From JAVBLV01 sp031553195 (GTDB taxonomy: Bacteria > Bacteroidota > Bacteroidia > Bacteroidales > P3), in NCBI GenBank assembly GCA_031553195.1, contig JAVBLV010000077.1:1-8222 (forward strand): a stretch of 8,222 nt of DNA, given 5' to 3'. Made by a program: the position numbers and the translations under genes. Under the pieces are notes generated by a model. The model was not told where the DNA came from and did no database searches. It was given only the letters and a program-made list of their open reading frames with translations. This document shows positions 6,123 through 8,222 of this stretch, one piece after another (the stretch's first letter is position 1; every line of letters starts with the position of its first letter).

Positions 6123-6160
6123 TAACTTTTCAACCTTTGGGTCTATGAAAATAAAAGTTA
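6123..6160 (+). repeat. 8-bp inverted repeat
   Basis: TAACTTTT (6123-6130) is the reverse complement of AAAAGTTA (6153-6160), with a 22-base loop. It continues the series of inverted repeats after the long hairpin. Being AT-rich and widely spaced, it is weaker evidence than the others. Confidence 0.4.
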
Positions 6161-6431
6161 AAGTTTCGCGCTACCAGCAAACCTTTTGTTGTTTTTCGGT
6201 TTTTAAATATGTAACTACATTTGTTGCCTATGAATATATAACCAGTATATATTAGCCATGAAGACGCAAAATCTTGTGGCGAAAACTATCGTTTCACTAA
6301 CCAAACTCATACCGCTATGAAAGAGCTTCTAAATTCTTCGAGAGGTAATTTGTTTCACACTCTCATTCCGCATCGCAAAAAATGCATGTATGCTATTTGC
6401 GCTTATCTGGCACGCCTGTATGATGAGCTTA

Positions 6432-6459
6432 CCCCTGTAACTTTCTGATGTTGCAGGGG
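6432..6459 (+). repeat. 10-bp GC-rich hairpin, possible 3' boundary of a transcript
   Basis: CCCCTGTAAC (6432-6441) pairs with GTTGCAGGGG (6450-6459), with one wobble and an 8-base loop. It is the most GC-rich stem in the region. A T-rich stretch (ATTTTCTTT) begins about 9 bases later, too far for a textbook intrinsic terminator, though it could still end or stabilise the transcript started near 5888. Confidence 0.5.
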
Positions 6460-6625
6460 AACCCATAATTTTCTTTCAGCCTTCTAAGGCTTACAATTCA
6501 TTTTACGACATTTCCTTTTAATGCACTATAAGGCTTATCTTTTGTGCAGAAGTTATTGTTATGTCCAAAAATGAAGGAATAAAAATATAATTCATTAATA
6601 ATTAAATCAATAACCAAACTGCTTT

Positions 6626-8222
6626 ATGAAAAGAATAAACATTTTTTTAGCCGTCTTTTTAATAACAATTTTAAGTGCAAAAGCACAATTTGGCGGTGGG
6701 AACGGAACTCAAATAAATCCGTATTTAATCAATTCTGTTGAACACTTAGTTGCACTTGGTGATAGTGTAAAAGCTGGCAATAGTTATACAAATCAATATT
6801 TTAAACTTACTACCAATTTAGACCTTGCCGATTGGTGTACTAGTCATGTTTCTACAGGCGGTTGGGAACCCATTGGCGATGCAAAGTCAGGAACAACTTG
6901 TTTTGGTGGAAATTTTAATGGTGCAGGTTACGAGATACAAAATCTAACAATTAACAGAACATCCGAATATCAAGGATTATTTGGTTGTGTATCCGGTAGT
7001 ATAGACAGTCTTGGCATAACAACAGCAAATATTGTTGTCAATAATTCTAATAGTGGTGTTGGCGGTTTAGCTGGCAAAAGTAACTTAGCAAATATTCAAA
7101 ATTGCTATGTAATTGGGACAGTTGAAGGAAATGATTATGTCGGTGGTTTAGTTGGCTGGCAATCAAAAGGATTTATTCAAAACTGTTATACAATTGTTTC
7201 AGCAACTGGAAATCATGCCATAGGTGGGTTGGTTGGCCTTGCAGGTGATCGGGATGGGAAAATCCAAAATAGTTATACAAATTGTATAATTAATGGTAGG
7301 TATAATGTGGGTGGATTGGTTGGTTCGAGTGCCGGAACTATTGAGAACTGCTATGTTGTAGGAAATATCACAGGAAGTAGTATTGTTGGTGGATTGATCG
7401 GTAGAAATCAAGATAATAATGCTTTAATCCAAAAATGTTACATGATTGGTGTTATAAATGGAAGAGACACTGTAGGTGGAATAGCAGGTAGTAATACTGC
7501 CCCTAATGCAAAGATTCAAACTTGTGTAGTTGGGAATACTCTTATTAATAGTACTGGTAGCAATGTTCATAGAATTTCAGGACAGACATCTGCATTGGCA
7601 TTTATCAGAGATTGTTATGCACTGGATAGTTTAAAAATAAATGGAAATCCTATAGATGCTTCTCAATATGACAGTTTGGAAGGTATAAGTAAATCTATAT
7701 TAGAGTTGTATACACAAAATACGTATGAAGGCTTGGATTGGGATTTTACTTCTGGAACCGGTGATTGGAAAATGTGTAATGCAAATTCTTTTCCTTTCTT
7801 AGCATGGCAAGAATGTGAGCCCATTGGTAACATTCCAGTGACAAATGTTTCTCTTAACAAACATGCTCTCTTACTAAAAATTGACCATACAGAAGGATTG
7901 ATGTCAACCATCATTCCCAACAACGCCACTAACCAAAACAAAACTTGGGAAAGTCGAGATGAGAATATTGCCACTGTTGATAATAACGGTTTAATTACAG
8001 GCATAGCTGTTGGCAGTACTTATATTGTTGTAACTACCCAAGATGGCAATTTTAAAGACAGTTGTTTAGTATCAGTTACCGAAGATACTGATATTGCTGT
8101 AACAGGCATCACTTTAGATGAACATTCTCTTTCCCTAAAAGTGGATAGTACAGAAACTTTACTTGCAACTATTTCACCTAATAATGCTACCAATCCAAAT
8201 AAAACTTGGGAAAGCCGTGATG
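6626..8222 (+). CDS. Secreted GLUG-repeat / BIG2-domain surface protein, 3' end outside window
   Basis: The frame is open for 532 codons to the window edge with no stop, so only the N-terminal part is visible. A signal peptide (MKRINIF..., hydrophobic to residue 17, SAKA then Q21) precedes FGGGNGTQINPYLINSVEHL, the usual opening of GLUG proteins. A region of the form W-x-PIG...F-x-G-x-FNGAGYEIQNLTI (about 74-112) follows. Residues 144-304 hold about six GLUG-type repeats with VGGLVG...IQNCY and intervening V-x-G. A closing block with DWDFTSGTGDW and FPFLAW leads to BIG2 (bacterial Ig-like) domains: the first at residues 405-488, the second starting at 492 and truncated. Such proteins are exported adhesin or surface-structure components; a C-terminal sorting signal would lie beyond the window. 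No clear TAnnTTTG element is seen just upstream, so transcription may come from 5851 or from a poorer site (TATCTTTTG at 6536-6544). Confidence 0.9.
   Translation, partial: MKRINIFLAVFLITILSAKAQFGGGNGTQINPYLINSVEHLVALGDSVKAGNSYTNQYFKLTTNLDLADWCTSHVSTGGWEPIGDAKSGTTCFGGNFNGAGYEIQNLTINRTSEYQGLFGCVSGSIDSLGITTANIVVNNSNSGVGGLAGKSNLANIQNCYVIGTVEGNDYVGGLVGWQSKGFIQNCYTIVSATGNHAIGGLVGLAGDRDGKIQNSYTNCIINGRYNVGGLVGSSAGTIENCYVVGNITGSSIVGGLIGRNQDNNALIQKCYMIGVINGRDTVGGIAGSNTAPNAKIQTCVVGNTLINSTGSNVHRISGQTSALAFIRDCYALDSLKINGNPIDASQYDSLEGISKSILELYTQNTYEGLDWDFTSGTGDWKMCNANSFPFLAWQECEPIGNIPVTNVSLNKHALLLKIDHTEGLMSTIIPNNATNQNKTWESRDENIATVDNNGLITGIAVGSTYIVVTTQDGNFKDSCLVSVTEDTDIAVTGITLDEHSLSLKVDSTETLLATISPNNATNPNKTWESRD
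7055..7537 (+). repeat. GLUG repeat array, about six copies
   Basis: Copies of VGGLVG-type strands, each followed by an I-Q/E-N/K-C/S-Y strand and a short turn ending in G, recur every 24-29 residues. Examples are GVGGLAG, YVGGLVG, AIGGLVG, NVGGLVG, IVGGLIG and TVGGIAG. The period fits a repeated beta structure. The later copies diverge, the last lacking the aromatic residue after the cysteine. Confidence 0.85.
7838..8222 (+). repeat. Tandem BIG2 domains, 261-base period
   Basis: The first unit begins with VTNVSLNKHALLLK (7838) and the second with VTGITLDEHSLSLK (8099), 87 codons later. Both contain PNNATNxNKTWESRD, and the DNA is nearly identical there (AACTTGGGAAAG in both). The strong nucleotide similarity suggests a recent duplication or recombination between domains; more copies may follow outside the window. 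Confidence 0.85.

Larger units (their letters stand above)
5722..6625. other. About 900 bases without a convincing gene, rich in hairpins
   Basis: Between the graspetide operon and the GLUG protein gene I find no ORF above 46 codons on the plus strand with clear protein character. The stretch contains a consensus promoter (5851-5881), a small perfect hairpin (5935-5949), a long nested hairpin (5951-6072), and further inverted repeats at 6123-6160, about 6372-6403 and 6432-6459. A short dyad lies at 6478-6491. No tRNA, rRNA, CRISPR or known riboswitch consensus was recognised. It may be a structured RNA, a long leader of the GLUG gene, or an inserted palindromic element. Confidence 0.7.

Noticed and set aside
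5722..6625. tRNA, rRNA, CRISPR array or known riboswitch in the gene-poor stretch
   Set aside because: No cloverleaf with a TTC-arm consensus, no regularly spaced identical repeats, and no riboswitch core that I recognise.
172..8004. Minus-strand frames of 62-113 codons (172-360, 1096-1380, 1257-1454, 1574-1813, 1765-2034, 4736-4927, 7199-7411, 7663-8004)
   Set aside because: Each lies opposite a plus-strand gene with recognisable domains or motifs, and none has protein-like features of its own. They are shadows.

Overview
This AT-rich window (low GC throughout) most likely comes from a Bacteroidota (Bacteroidetes) chromosome. Several signals agree. There are two matches to the Bacteroidota promoter element TAnnTTTG, one of them with the matching upstream TTTG at 19 bp. 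The first 194 bases end an IS4-type transposase whose terminus (FLSCT) is typical of that phylum. There is a lipoprotein, and a secreted GLUG/BIG2 surface protein of a kind common in that phylum. Most starts lack a strong Shine-Dalgarno sequence.

Region 1 (1-194): the C-terminal end of an IS4-like transposase, cut by the window edge. Region 2 (239-3614): three co-directional genes. They are a cytoplasmic protein with weak resemblance to the N-terminal domain of FhaA-type proteins, a PP2C-family Ser/Thr phosphatase with a C-terminal membrane anchor, and an orphan lipoprotein. The first two are 9 bp apart and look like a phospho-signalling pair.

Region 3 (about 3694-5721) is the highlight: a compact graspetide (omega-ester/omega-amide RiPP) operon with its own Bacteroidota-type promoter. 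A 107-residue precursor carries three tandem core motifs of the form TKTxxxxExDD. Its 3' end overlaps an ATP-grasp macrocyclase gene, whose 3' end in turn overlaps a gene for a four-helix membrane protein. No ABC exporter, protease or acetyltransferase is encoded nearby. The membrane protein vaguely resembles PycTM/SLATT-type effectors, so the cluster's export or biological role is open.

Region 4 (5722-6625) is about 900 bases without a convincing gene, but it is not empty. A full TTTG-N19-TATCTTTG promoter at 5851-5881 reads into a small perfect hairpin and then a 122-base nested long hairpin, followed by several smaller hairpins. This is a candidate structured RNA or a palindromic mobile/repeat element. 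Region 5 (6626 to the window end) is the 5' part of a large secreted GLUG-repeat/BIG2-domain protein that remains open at the window edge.

All calls come from reading the sequence by eye. Family names rest on motif recognition, not on database searches.
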